64,000 nucleotides of DNA, taken from contig CAXXGF010000045.1 of assembly GCA_963677445.2 (NCBI GenBank), forward strand, positions 1 to 64,000. The letters run 5' to 3'. The position numbers were made by a program, and so were the translations under genes. The notes below the pieces were generated by a model, which had not been told where the DNA came from, ran no database searches, and saw only the letters and a list, made by a program, of their open reading frames with translations. This document shows, in pieces, positions 25,905-34,343 of the stretch; positions within the stretch are counted from its first letter, which is position 1, and every line of letters starts with the position of its first letter. The DNA is from G963677445 sp963677445. Its GTDB lineage: Bacteria; Bacteroidota; Ignavibacteria; Ignavibacteriales; Melioribacteraceae.

Positions 25905-27113
25905 ATGAGATATCTCTTAATCAGTATTTTTTTATTTGTTGCCTCCCATCCATTATTCGCGCAGGATAAAGGGAAAATAATTATATATAAAAATGAGTTC
26001 TATGACAGTATTAAAGTTGTTTCACCCGTTGAAGGTGACAAACCGAGGGAAAAGAAAAAAATACTCAGGGCCGATTTTGCTGAAAGAAATATTCCTCAAA
26101 GCGTCGATGAATTCGAATCAGTATGGCACACCCCTCCGATATCCCAGGGAAGAACCAATACCTGCTGGGCATTCGCTACTTCATCTTTCCTGGAATCGGA
26201 AATAAAAAGAGAAAACGGACTCGAAATTAAACTGAGCGAGGCTTTTACCGTTTATCATGAGTACCTGGAAAAAGCATGCAGGTATATTGATAAAAGGGGT
26301 GATTCAAGATTTGCCGAAGGCTCCCTCTCTCCTGTTGTTCTTGAAGTATGGGAAAAATATGGAGCTGTTCCCGAAGAGGTATACCCGGGCAAACCGGACA
26401 GCGTTTTATTCCATAATCATAATATCCTTTTTGATGAGCTTAAAGAGCTGATGCGGAATGTAAAGGAAGAAAACCTATGGAATAAAAATGCGGTACTGAA
26501 TAACATGAAAGTGATCCTCGACCGGCGCCTCGGAAAACCTCCTGAAAATTTCACCTGGAATGGAAAAACTTATACTCCCCTGGAGTTTGCCAGGAAGGCG
26601 CTTAAATTTGATAAGAATGATTATATCAGCATTACATCAATGCTGAATGAGGATTACGGCAAATTTATTCAGCTTCAGGTTCCCGATAACTGGTGGAAAG
26701 GGAAAAACTATTACAACGTCTCCCTCGATAATTTTATAAAAATATTGAGGTCTTCAGTAAAAGGAGGCTATTCCCTTTGCCTTGATGGCGATGTGGGAGA
26801 ATCGGGCATTGATGGTTATATGGACGCCGCCATAATACCGACTTATGATATCCCCTCGGAATATATTGACGCGAAAGCCCGATACTTCCGGTTCAATAAT
26901 GAATCAACGTCGGATGACCATCTTATCCATTGCCTCGGAATAACCAAAAACAGCGATGGTTACTGGTACCTGATAAAAGATTCCGGCTCTAACGGATTTA
27001 ACGGAAAACATAAAGGGTATTACTTTTATCATGAAGATTATATAAAACTGAAAATGCTCTTTTTCCTCGTCAATAAAAACGCGGTGAAGGATATTCTTCC
27101 GGAAATTGATTGA
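25905..27113 (+). CDS. Exported papain-fold (C1, bleomycin hydrolase-like) cysteine peptidase
   Basis: 402 residues with a signal peptide (residues 1-19, ending PLFA). The catalytic cysteine region ISQGRTNTCWAFATSSFLES has C87, with the oxyanion Gln at 81. The catalytic histidine lies in STSDDHLIHCLGI (H339). The usual KNSW(G) motif with catalytic Asn is replaced by IKDSGSNG, placing Asp359 at the Asn position. The layout, including KGYYFYHEDYIKLKM after the third motif, resembles the peptidase C1B group found exported in Bacteroidota. Monocistronic; substrate unknown. Confidence 0.85.
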   Translation: MRYLLISIFLFVASHPLFAQDKGKIIIYKNEFYDSIKVVSPVEGDKPREKKKILRADFAERNIPQSVDEFESVWHTPPISQGRTNTCWAFATSSFLESEIKRENGLEIKLSEAFTVYHEYLEKACRYIDKRGDSRFAEGSLSPVVLEVWEKYGAVPEEVYPGKPDSVLFHNHNILFDELKELMRNVKEENLWNKNAVLNNMKVILDRRLGKPPENFTWNGKTYTPLEFARKALKFDKNDYISITSMLNEDYGKFIQLQVPDNWWKGKNYYNVSLDNFIKILRSSVKGGYSLCLDGDVGESGIDGYMDAAIIPTYDIPSEYIDAKARYFRFNNESTSDDHLIHCLGITKNSDGYWYLIKDSGSNGFNGKHKGYYFYHEDYIKLKMLFFLVNKNAVKDILPEID

Positions 27114-27260
27114 TTACTGCCTGTTAATTCTTATATTTTTATTATGGATCACAATGGACTTAACCTAAAGGTTATTAACGCATAAAATCTTTATCGAAAA
27201 ACTCTACGGTTCAGGGAAACTTTAATAATGGGAAAGGAAACTGATAAACCATGTGTGTAA

Positions 27261-27638
27261 ATGGGAATTGATCTGAATAAGTATCTTATTTCGAGTGAAA
27301 CAAAAATATTCGCAAAACCGGAAAGAATAATTGAGATATCAGAAAAAATTATCGGTAACGAATTTTTATTAAAAGCAATTATGGAAAATGAGCTCTGCTT
27401 TCATTTGGATTCCCAATTGATTATAAGTAATATTTTTTACTTTAAAGGAAGAATCCTTAAATCTTCTATTAAAAATTGGCAATCAGAAAATATTGAGGTA
27501 TATGTTTTATATTTTGACGACGATATAAATAAGATTAAACATATTTCAGATTTCCGGATTATTTCATGGGCATTCGTTATCGATGAAAAAATGAAAAGGT
27601 TAGTTGATAAAAAAGGCTATGGAGCCCTTTATCAATGA
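27261..27638 (+). CDS. Hypothetical protein, 125 aa
   Basis: Not recognised. It is an AT-rich gene of 125 residues, soluble by composition, with alternating helical and beta-like stretches (VYVLYFDDDINKIKHI) and no catalytic motif or signal peptide. No strong ribosome-binding site precedes the ATG. It is upstream of the S1-like gene by 191 bases. Its base use is AT-richer than the flanking housekeeping genes, consistent with an accessory or transferred gene. Confidence 0.5.
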   Translation: MGIDLNKYLISSETKIFAKPERIIEISEKIIGNEFLLKAIMENELCFHLDSQLIISNIFYFKGRILKSSIKNWQSENIEVYVLYFDDDINKIKHISDFRIISWAFVIDEKMKRLVDKKGYGALYQ

Positions 27639-27829
27639 TGTATTTTTTGAAACATCCCTGAAGCGTTGGAGAATAAATACCTGGGTATTATTTTTTTTCG
27701 ATAATTCTTTCAGATTTTTTAACCGTAATTTTATTGAAGGAATCGAACCGTAAAAGCCGGCTTTTCTATTTACCAGTTTAACATCAGCAGCGGAGAGTGC
27801 CAGAACAATTTTAATTTGGAGCAGATTTA

Positions 27830-28324
27830 ATGAAAGCAATATTGAATGAAGGTGATATTGTGGATGTTGTGGTAAAACGAAAAGAAGTTTACGGCCTCTT
27901 TTGCCAGTTTCATGAATATGAAATATTAGTATTGATTACAGATATTTCCTGGATAGCTTCATTTTGTAGTTGTGAGCAGGTTGCTGATGTTGGTGATAAA
28001 TTGAGAATAAAGATAACAGGAATTGATTATGAACATAACAGAATAGGAGGATCGATCAAACAATTGTATCCCGAAAATAATCCCTGGGATGGAAGCTGGA
28101 ATATTCACGAAGGAATGACAATCCGGGCAAAAGTAAAAAGGTACGTAAAAAAAGCGGATAGATGCGAAGACAAGCCGGGTTACTTTGTTGAACTGAAACC
28201 CGGCTCCTGCGCGATGCTCTGCGACTCAGGAAAGGATTTAAGGATCAACACCCTCATCAATGTTATTATAACCAAAATTGACCTCAATAAGCGAGCTGTT
28301 GAAATAGAATTAGCTGAAGAATAA
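27830..28324 (+). CDS. Protein with two S1-like OB-fold repeats
   Basis: 164 residues. Residues 6-75 (LNEGDIVDVVVKRKEVYGLF...VGDKLRIKITGIDYEHNRIGG) match the S1 RNA-binding pattern. A second, weaker copy spans about 92-162 (EGMTIRAKVKRYV...YFVELKPG...INVIITKIDLNKRAVEIEL). No other domain or signal peptide. The second repeat has a longer loop. RNA binding or nucleic-acid chaperone activity is inferred from the fold only. Confidence 0.65.
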   Translation: MKAILNEGDIVDVVVKRKEVYGLFCQFHEYEILVLITDISWIASFCSCEQVADVGDKLRIKITGIDYEHNRIGGSIKQLYPENNPWDGSWNIHEGMTIRAKVKRYVKKADRCEDKPGYFVELKPGSCAMLCDSGKDLRINTLINVIITKIDLNKRAVEIELAEE

Positions 28325-28579
28325 ACTCGCATAATCGGTTAATCGGCGCTTGATTGGCTCTCACTTAATTCATTTAATTTCCTATTGAAATTTCCCGCGA
28401 CAATGAATAAAGATGAAAGATTCACAAAACCATTTCTTGTAGGAGGTATTTCGAAAAATATCATTTTATAATGTGGTTGGAAAACCGGGGACTCAATACT
28501 GATTGAAAACAAATGTTATATCATAGCGGAGAATGAGATTTTATGAAATATTATTTATTACCGGGAGCGGGAGGATAAG

Positions 28580-28987
28580 ATGGAAAAGTTCACATTCCGC
28601 CTTAAATTATTAACTTCTTTCAATGAATTTTTTAAGATAGTTTCTCCGCGAGAGAATTCAGTAATAAAATCTATGGCTTTTATATCTTTCTTACTAATAC
28701 TTAATTTTATAAGCATAGATAATTGTCTGGAATTTTTATTGAAAAGCAAATTTTATAATAATTTAAGCGCGAATCTTTTTTATAATCTTCTTATTTACTG
28801 TTTTATTTTCGTTTTTAACGGTATCACTTTATATAGAAAAAACAGAGCTGAAGAAGCAATTAAAGTCAGGCGAAATTTATCGGAGAGGAAAAAAAGGATT
28901 TATAATATTGTGACAATTCTGTACGTTATTTTCACAATATCTTTGGTAATATTTTCGTTTAATCTTGATCAGCTTCACGAACAATAA
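28580..28987 (+). CDS. Small integral membrane protein, 135 aa
   Basis: Not recognised. Three hydrophobic segments at about residues 33-55, 70-90 and 108-128 are separated by basic loops (KNRAEEAIKVRRNLSERKKR between the second and third). A strong GGGAGG ribosome-binding site lies just upstream of the ATG (28567-28574), supporting translation. Very AT-rich. No neighbour in the same operon. Confidence 0.6.
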   Translation: MEKFTFRLKLLTSFNEFFKIVSPRENSVIKSMAFISFLLILNFISIDNCLEFLLKSKFYNNLSANLFYNLLIYCFIFVFNGITLYRKNRAEEAIKVRRNLSERKKRIYNIVTILYVIFTISLVIFSFNLDQLHEQ

Positions 28988-29135
28988 AAACTCAAAATCC
29001 ACAAATCAAAAATTCTGAGGGCTCCTTTCTGAGATAAATAAGTCAACCATTCTATTTATTTTTGAGGTGGGGAATAAAGTGACCCCTGATACCTATCGGT
29101 AATTCAATGGGACGATTGTGACTATTCCATCAGCA

Positions 29136-29162
29136 GTTAAATTCTACGCAAAATGGCAAAAT
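29136..29162 (-). repeat. Dispersed conserved tail, inverted copy
   Basis: Reverse complement reads ATTTTGCCATTTTGCG then TAGAATTTAAC, identical to the first 27 bases of the copies at 18962 and 58715. Confidence 0.8.
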
Positions 29163-29288
29163 TTTATCGTACTCAGCGAAGCGGTACTTGTAATCGTCCT
29201 CGTTCTCGAATGACCTGAGCGTTTTAAAAAGACGAGTACGAAGTACGATTACCAGAACGAGCGCGAATCTTTCTTCGGATTCAATTTT

Positions 29289-29309
29289 TTCTGGCTCTGC
29301 CAGTTTATG
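29289..29309 (-). repeat. Dispersed hairpin unit, inverted copy
   Basis: Reverse complement reads CATAAACTGGCAGAGCCAG plus AA: a perfect 5-bp stem CTGGC/GCCAG around AGA. Confidence 0.65.
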
Positions 29310-29567
29310 GAAACAGTTATTTTTACGGAACCACCTTTGATATTACAATAACCTTTGCATTTAAATTCAGTTCCAAAATCCCCCGTGTCCCACCAGTCCC
29401 ACTGGTATAAAATTTTCTTCCCGGGAAATATTCATGCGACTTTTTCATAAAGTAATAATGAATTTCGTATCCTCTGCTGCTAAGGTTAAAAACCACCTTA
29501 AAGGTTCATTCCGTTACCGGAATTCACAATTTCTCATTGCCCTGACTGTCACTTTATGAATAAAAAA

Positions 29568-30224
29568 CTACGTCCCTTTTTTAAGCAGCGTTATTTTCAC
29601 CGGTTCATCCACCTTCTCAGCCGGAAGGGAAAGAAGTGAAAAATCGCGCCCGAACATTTTGCCGAGGAATGTGAACAAAGTGGAATTAATGTAAACATAT
29701 TCTCTGAAAAGTCCATTTTCCAGTCCCTCTATTATAACTTCCATCATCATTTTGGAATCGGGAGTCAATTCATTTTCCGCGGATATGGTGTCAAATCTTT
29801 TGAATAATGTATTCAGGGACTTAAGAGGAGACGCGTTAATCTGCCCTCCAAACTGCAGATTTGCCAGCTCTACCTGCATCAATCCTGACGCGTGAGTTCC
29901 GAGAGGACTGTTTTCCTGGGTATAATAAACGGTATAATCGAGAACGCGGTTCTTCAGCACACGGGGAATATCCACATAAACCTTAAACCTTAAATTGGAA
30001 ATGATAAAATCAAGAAAAATCTTTTCCCTGGTATCTTTCCTGAGTTCTTTGATAATCCAGTGAGCCCTGGTAAGAAATAAACCGGCCGAAGAAAGATCAT
30101 TTGAATCCCTTACGCCGCCGATAAAATTCTGCCCCGCGAGATACTTTTCGGCATCGGAAGATCTTCTTTTTTGCGATCCCTTATATTCTTTTGTGGTCGA
30201 TATGTTGGCTACCCGGTTTAGCAT
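29568..30224 (-). CDS. Unknown protein at the end of the flagellar cluster, 218 aa
   Basis: Not recognised. 218 residues, no signal peptide or membrane segment. A basic, Ser/Lys-rich N-terminus (STTKEYKGSQKRRSSDAEKY) is followed by mixed alpha/beta sequence (IFLDFIISNLRFKVYVDIPR). It is 76 bases downstream of the REC-DHp gene on the same strand, which suggests a role tied to motility control or signalling. No homology-based function is claimed. Confidence 0.6.
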   Translation of the reverse strand: MLNRVANISTTKEYKGSQKRRSSDAEKYLAGQNFIGGVRDSNDLSSAGLFLTRAHWIIKELRKDTREKIFLDFIISNLRFKVYVDIPRVLKNRVLDYTVYYTQENSPLGTHASGLMQVELANLQFGGQINASPLKSLNTLFKRFDTISAENELTPDSKMMMEVIIEGLENGLFREYVYINSTLFTFLGKMFGRDFSLLSLPAEKVDEPVKITLLKKGT

Positions 30225-30300
30225 GGCTTCTTTCCCAAATCTATTATCGGAATTTTAGAAGAAATGTTAAACAGTAACCGGAGAAAATAGAAATAAATCC

Positions 30301-30972
30301 CTATCTCAGCTTAATCATCCGGTTATCTTTGGTATATTCGGTCATTTCAGGTTTATCCAGCTTTACGAGATCAGAGGTCAGGTTTTTAATCCTGTCGACT
30401 GCCATCTGAATAAGCTCGAAATCCTCCTCCACCTTCTTTTTTTCATCGGGTGACAAATCATCCTGAACATTTTTAAGAGAGGCAACCAGACTGCTAAGGG
30501 GATTATTGATTTCATGCCCGATAGTGCATGCCATCTCAACAATCGCCTTGGAATGTTCAATTTCCTTTAATTCCGCCTGAAGCCTGTTAATTCTTACTCC
30601 CGATCTTATTCTGGCGAGCAGTTCTTCATTTTCCACCGGTTTGACCAGATAGTCATCAGCGCCCACATCCAGACCCTTAACCCGGTCGCTTACAGCCACC
30701 CTCGCCGTAAGAATAATAAAATATATAAGTTTATATTTTTCATTACTTTTAAGAATATTGCAAAGCTCTATTCCATCCATAACAGGCATGGTCCAGTCAG
30801 CCACAATAACATGAGGAATAAAATTTTCAATAATCAAAAGGGCCTCTTCACCATTAACAGCAGTTTTTACTTCATATCCGTTTTTAGTAAGGAGCCTTTC
30901 GAGAAGATAACTTGTATCAGGTTCATCTTCAACAACAAGTATTTTATCTTTTTCATCCATATCAGCCATCAC
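30301..30972 (-). CDS. Response regulator with HisKA-like (DHp) domain but no ATPase domain
   Basis: 223 residues. Residues 8-125 are a receiver domain (KILVVEDEPD, phospho-Asp D59 in VIVADWTMPVMDG, lysine in DYLVKPVEN). Residues 128-210 are a coiled helix plus a HisKA-type dimerisation segment with H153 in CTIGHEINNPLSSLVASLKN. The frame then ends (DNRMIKLR) where a HATPase_c domain would begin, so it cannot autophosphorylate alone. It overlaps the upstream receiver gene by 11 bases. It may act as a phosphotransfer protein or an inhibitor of partner kinases. Confidence 0.82.
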   Translation of the reverse strand: MMADMDEKDKILVVEDEPDTSYLLERLLTKNGYEVKTAVNGEEALLIIENFIPHVIVADWTMPVMDGIELCNILKSNEKYKLIYFIILTARVAVSDRVKGLDVGADDYLVKPVENEELLARIRSGVRINRLQAELKEIEHSKAIVEMACTIGHEINNPLSSLVASLKNVQDDLSPDEKKKVEEDFELIQMAVDRIKNLTSDLVKLDKPEMTEYTKDNRMIKLR

Positions 30973-31366
30973 TCTTCTGATCCATCATCTCTTTGACACT
31001 TCTTACAAACTTGTCATAATCGACAATCGGTTTGGTCATATATTTATCAGCTTTACTGTTTTCCACAAGCTCATATTCGTTATTATAAAAATTATAAGAT
31101 GTGATCAAAAGCACCGGAATATTTTTTAATTTTTCATCATTTTTAATAAGACCGCAAATTTTTATTCCATCTGTTTTTTCACCGTTAAGAAAAGTGGCAG
31201 TAAGGTTAACATCAAGGATTACAAGCCCGATATCTTCAGTATATAAAATAGTCATAAGCTTATCGCCGTCATCTTCCATGACATATTCAATTCCGGCGCG
31301 GTTAAAGATCAACCGGTAGAATTCTTTTGTAAATGAATCATCTTCAACAATTAAAATCTTATTCAT
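30962..31366 (-). CDS. Single-domain response regulator (CheY-like)
   Basis: 134 residues, receiver domain only: KILIVEDDSF, phospho-Asp in LVILDVNLTATF, threonine/serine region LLITSYNFY and lysine in KYMTKPIVD. It contains a small insertion after the Asp (TATFLNGEKTDGIKI). It starts one base after the motB stop downstream in the same transcript and overlaps the REC-DHp gene. Likely takes part in flagellar signalling. Confidence 0.85.
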   Translation of the reverse strand: MNKILIVEDDSFTKEFYRLIFNRAGIEYVMEDDGDKLMTILYTEDIGLVILDVNLTATFLNGEKTDGIKICGLIKNDEKLKNIPVLLITSYNFYNNEYELVENSKADKYMTKPIVDYDKFVRSVKEMMDQKSDG

Positions 31367-31367
31367 T

Positions 31368-32132
31368 TTATTTTGTGTATTTTACAATAATACTGATTCT
31401 TCTGTTAACAACATTGAAGGGGTCTTTGGGATCCCTGAGTTTATTATCGGCATAACCTCTTATTTCACTGATCTGCTCAATATCCAGTCCCCCGGCGGTA
31501 AGCGCGCGGCGGGCTGAATTAGCCCTTTCGGCGCTAAGTTCAAAATTAGTATATCCCCTGATACCCTTAAACGGACGGGAATCGGTATGTCCTTCAACAA
31601 CAACTTTATTCGGCAGACCGGCAAGCTGCTTTCCTATCTGAGCTAAAATCTGTGATCCGTGTGAACTCATCGAAGAGCTGCCAACATCAAAGAAAATGTC
31701 GTCCGAAGCCTCCACCATTTCAACCCGCAGACCTTCATCAACTATTTCAACTTTCACCTGGTCGAGAAGATTTTTAAATTCCACGTTCTGCGAAAGTCCA
31801 TCCATTATCTGTTCACCCATAGCTTCAAGCTGCGCTCTTTCCATTTCCTGAAAAGAGCTCCCCTCCTTTATAAAATCCTCCTTAATAACTCCGGTCGATT
31901 TTCCATCCAGCAGACCGGTTCCTTTTGTGGAAAATCCAAGAGGGTCCTTAAAATAACCTGCCACCGCCTCCTTCACCTCCTCACTCTGCCCCAGAATCCA
32001 GAGCACAATAAAGAGGGCCATCATTGCTGTAACAAAATCGGCATAGGCAACCTTCCAGGCTCCGCCGTGATGTCCGTGACCACCCTGAACCTTCTTGACT
32101 ATAATGGGAGGAGCATCGTTTCCTTCAGACAT
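31368..32132 (-). CDS. motB: Flagellar motor protein MotB (second stator set)
   Basis: 254 residues. MotB anchors the stator to peptidoglycan and lines the ion channel with MotA. The transmembrane helix contains the critical aspartate D32 (WKVAYADFVTAMMALFIVLWI), at the same number as in E. coli. A plug/linker region follows, then an OmpA-like peptidoglycan-binding domain (VVVEGHTDSRP, LSAERANSARRAL, IRGYADNKL). Three bases separate it from motA. Confidence 0.94.
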   Translation of the reverse strand: MSEGNDAPPIIVKKVQGGHGHHGGAWKVAYADFVTAMMALFIVLWILGQSEEVKEAVAGYFKDPLGFSTKGTGLLDGKSTGVIKEDFIKEGSSFQEMERAQLEAMGEQIMDGLSQNVEFKNLLDQVKVEIVDEGLRVEMVEASDDIFFDVGSSSMSSHGSQILAQIGKQLAGLPNKVVVEGHTDSRPFKGIRGYTNFELSAERANSARRALTAGGLDIEQISEIRGYADNKLRDPKDPFNVVNRRISIIVKYTK

Positions 32133-32135
32133 AAA

Positions 32136-32987
32136 TTATTTTCCCCTTATATGATTTTCCAGTTCAGAAAAAGTCGGTCTTACCTCTGAAAAGATTGTTC
32201 TCCGTGCAATTTCAACCGCGATAATAGGAGGATTTCCCTTCGCGTAGGCTACAATACACGCTTTAATTGTCTGCAGATATCTCACCTTTCCTTCCGAAAG
32301 ATGCTCAATATTAGCCGCTATCGGTCCTACAAAACCATATGACATAAGCACACCGAGAAATGTTCCTACAAGAGCCGCCGCCACATGATGCCCGACCGCC
32401 TCGGCCCCGTCATTAATATGGGACATAGTAACGATAATACCAAGCACCGCGGCCACAATTCCAAGACCGGGCAAAGCGTCGCCAACTTTGTTGATAGCCG
32501 CCGAAATTGGTCTGAGTTCATGATCGAGAGTTTCAATCTCATTATCAATAAGATTTTCCAGCTCATGCGGAGGCACACCTCCCGAAAGCATCACTTTAAG
32601 GGTATCGCAGAAAAAACTGACCGCGATCTTATTATGCAAAAACTTTTTATTCGTCGAAAGAATAGAGCTGCTTTCAGGCGTTTCCACGTGCGATTCTATC
32701 GCCAGCAGCCCGTCCCTCTGGGCAACAAGAAAAAGATCGTTAAACGATTTAAGCAGATCGAGATAATCCTGCTTTGAATATTCCTTGTGGGAGAGGATTT
32801 CGATGATTGCGCTTATCATTTTTTTAATCATCGAAATGGGCACTGAAATAAGAAGACTTCCTATCGCCGCTCCGCCAATGGTAACAAACTCCGAAACCTG
32901 AATCAGCAACACCAGGTTTCCCCCGGCCATGGTAAAACCTACCACCACGCCGGCAATTACGACCACAATACCAACAATAACTAGCAT
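32136..32987 (-). CDS. motA: Flagellar motor protein MotA (second stator set)
   Basis: 283 residues with four membrane segments (about 2-22, 30-50, 170-190 and 205-225) and a large cytoplasmic loop between the second and third. GLGIVAAVLGIIVTM and LVGTFLGVLMSYGFVGPIA contain the conserved prolines. Length and pattern fit the longer, LafT/E. coli-type MotA. It forms a unit with motB (31368-32132). A second, differently built stator pair is encoded at 34.3-35.8 kb. Confidence 0.93.
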   Translation of the reverse strand: MLVIVGIVVVIAGVVVGFTMAGGNLVLLIQVSEFVTIGGAAIGSLLISVPISMIKKMISAIIEILSHKEYSKQDYLDLLKSFNDLFLVAQRDGLLAIESHVETPESSSILSTNKKFLHNKIAVSFFCDTLKVMLSGGVPPHELENLIDNEIETLDHELRPISAAINKVGDALPGLGIVAAVLGIIVTMSHINDGAEAVGHHVAAALVGTFLGVLMSYGFVGPIAANIEHLSEGKVRYLQTIKACIVAYAKGNPPIIAVEIARRTIFSEVRPTFSELENHIRGK

Positions 32988-33004
32988 AGTTTATCTTTTG
33001 TTAA

Positions 33005-33226
33005 TTAAACTGATTCTTCTACAGCGTTAAATATTTCGTTGCACTTAATTTTAATATAATCCCAGTTAATACTTTCTTTCATCAGGTTCTGCTCAATATC
33101 ATTACATATAAGACCCAGCACCGGAAAACCGGCTGAGGCTCCGGTACCTTTGAGCTCATGAACCACTGTTTTCAGTATTTCGCGATTACGTTTATTAAGC
33201 GACTCAATTATAATGTTTTTTTTCAT
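33005..33226 (-). CDS. Hpt (histidine phosphotransfer) protein, start uncertain
   Basis: From the only ATG (33226) it gives 73 residues, containing the phosphotransfer histidine motif VVHELKGTGASAGFPVLGLI. The family's first helix seems to lie upstream: the frame is open without ATG/GTG/TTG to 33301 and encodes EHRDEIKRELRKFFVKSF. Possible starts are ATT at 33292 or ATA at 33268, the latter overlapping the stop of the CheY-like gene. The protein probably passes phosphate between kinases and the neighbouring receivers. Full Hpt domains have about 90-100 residues. Confidence 0.75.
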   Translation of the reverse strand: MKKNIIIESLNKRNREILKTVVHELKGTGASAGFPVLGLICNDIEQNLMKESINWDYIKIKCNEIFNAVEESV

Positions 33227-33264
33227 CGGAAAGCTTTTAACGAAAAACTTGCGCAGTTCCCGTT

Positions 33265-33708
33265 TTATTTCATCCCGGTGTTCCCCGAAAATATACTTTC
33301 CACATCCGATTCTTTAATAAAGTTCTCCCCAAGAATCTCGGAAATCTCTTTAAACAACTTCTTATGGTCAAGGGGCTTCGAAATAACCTTGTCGGCTCCT
33401 GCTTCAATAGCGGCAATCACATTGCTTTTAATGGTATTGGCGCTGATTACAATTACAGGGGTCGATTTAATATCATCGAGCATTTTGATCACCTGAAGCA
33501 TCTTCAGACCATCCAGATTGGGCATCATCAAATCAAGCAATATCAGGGAAGGTTTTAGCTCAATGGCTTTTTTAATTCCTTCCAGACCGTCGCTGCAGGT
33601 GGCAACCTCGAGGTCATATTCGCTGAAAAGCTCCCTGATAGAACGCCTGATAATGTCTGAATCATCAACTACCAGTATTTTTTTTCTTTCTTCACTCTGT
33701 GCTGTCAT
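33265..33708 (-). CDS. CheY-like response regulator
   Basis: 147 residues, receiver domain (KILVVDDSDIIRRS, phospho-Asp in LILLDLMMPNLDG, VIVISANT, lysine in KVISKPLDH) with a short C-terminal extension. It overlaps csrA by 17 bases and abuts the Hpt gene. With the Hpt, the receiver at 30962 and the REC-DHp protein, it forms a small phosphorelay set around the second stator genes. Confidence 0.9.
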   Translation of the reverse strand: MTAQSEERKKILVVDDSDIIRRSIRELFSEYDLEVATCSDGLEGIKKAIELKPSLILLDLMMPNLDGLKMLQVIKMLDDIKSTPVIVISANTIKSNVIAAIEAGADKVISKPLDHKKLFKEISEILGENFIKESDVESIFSGNTGMK

Positions 33709-33946
33709 CTTTCTTAAGCTTGTTTACTTTAAGTGACGCAATGGCTTCCGGCTTAATTTCGCTGCTGATTGATGCTTCGATAGTGCTCTGTTTAATCTTC
33801 TCAAATATTTCAGCCCGGTAAATCTGAACATCCTTTGGAGCTTCTATTCCAATCTTCACCTGGTTGTCGGAGATCGAGAGAACCTTGACACTGATATCGG
33901 AGTTGATTTTTATTTCCTGGTCTGTTTTTCTCGTCAGTATCAGCAT
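33692..33946 (-). CDS. csrA: Carbon storage/translational regulator CsrA
   Basis: 84 residues, starting MLILTRKTDQEIKI and carrying GIEAPKDVQIYRAEIFEKI, the usual CsrA core; the tail after residue 60 is a lineage-specific extension. CsrA binds GGA motifs in mRNA leaders and blocks translation. Next to fliW, whose product antagonises CsrA in many flagellated bacteria. Overlaps the CheY-like gene by 17 bases. Confidence 0.96.
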   Translation of the reverse strand: MLILTRKTDQEIKINSDISVKVLSISDNQVKIGIEAPKDVQIYRAEIFEKIKQSTIEASISSEIKPEAIASLKVNKLKKDDSTE

Positions 33947-33958
33947 GTAACACTCAAA

Positions 33959-34339
33959 TTATTCAACAAATAAGTTAAAATACACCGGATATTCATCTTT
34001 GTCAATTATTTTTTGATAACCGGCTTTTTTATCCTGGTTAATATAGACCGGAGCCTTGAGATTAACCGTTACTTTTAAAGGATCGGAGTTTAATGTTACA
34101 ACCCCGAAAGGTTCATGGTTCTCCACCATGGGATAATTTCCATCAATCATTCTTAAACCAACCAAAGGGAATGCGAGTTCAGGCTGATCGATTGAGTTCA
34201 GCCAGTATAAGAGACCTTCTTCTGTACTGAGAAACAGGTACTTTGTGTACTTTTCAAAACCCAGAATCCCTTTTTCGAATGTGATGATTTTGTCGGGCGT
34301 AAAGGTGATCTCACCAAATTGTTTGGTTATAATTTTCAT
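33959..34339 (-). CDS. fliW: Flagellar assembly factor FliW
   Basis: 126 residues. FliW binds both flagellin and CsrA and couples flagellin translation to export. Motifs IITFEKGILGFEKYTKYLFL, LLYWLNSID, LAFPLV and TVNLKAPVYIN are characteristic. It is four bases from motB upstream and 12 bases from csrA. Confidence 0.95.
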   Translation of the reverse strand: MKIITKQFGEITFTPDKIITFEKGILGFEKYTKYLFLSTEEGLLYWLNSIDQPELAFPLVGLRMIDGNYPMVENHEPFGVVTLNSDPLKVTVNLKAPVYINQDKKAGYQKIIDKDEYPVYFNLFVE

Positions 34340-34343
34340 ATTC

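Larger units (their letters stand above)
28988..29567. other. 580-bp gene-free region with dispersed element C (inverted)
   Basis: No gene seen. It has the inverted conserved tail (29136-29162) and inverted hairpin (29289-29309), about 126 bases apart. Between them lies an imperfect inverted arrangement of CGTACTTC/GATTAC-rich text (about 29168-29265, with GTACTTGTAATCGTCCTCG and GTACGATTACCAGAACGAG). The end of the flagellar cluster transcript (after 29568) has no clear hairpin terminator. Confidence 0.6.

Noticed and set aside
27600..27839. 79-codon minus-strand frame between the two small genes
   Set aside because: No ribosome-binding site, no recognisable domain, overlaps the end of the plus-strand gene; likely chance.
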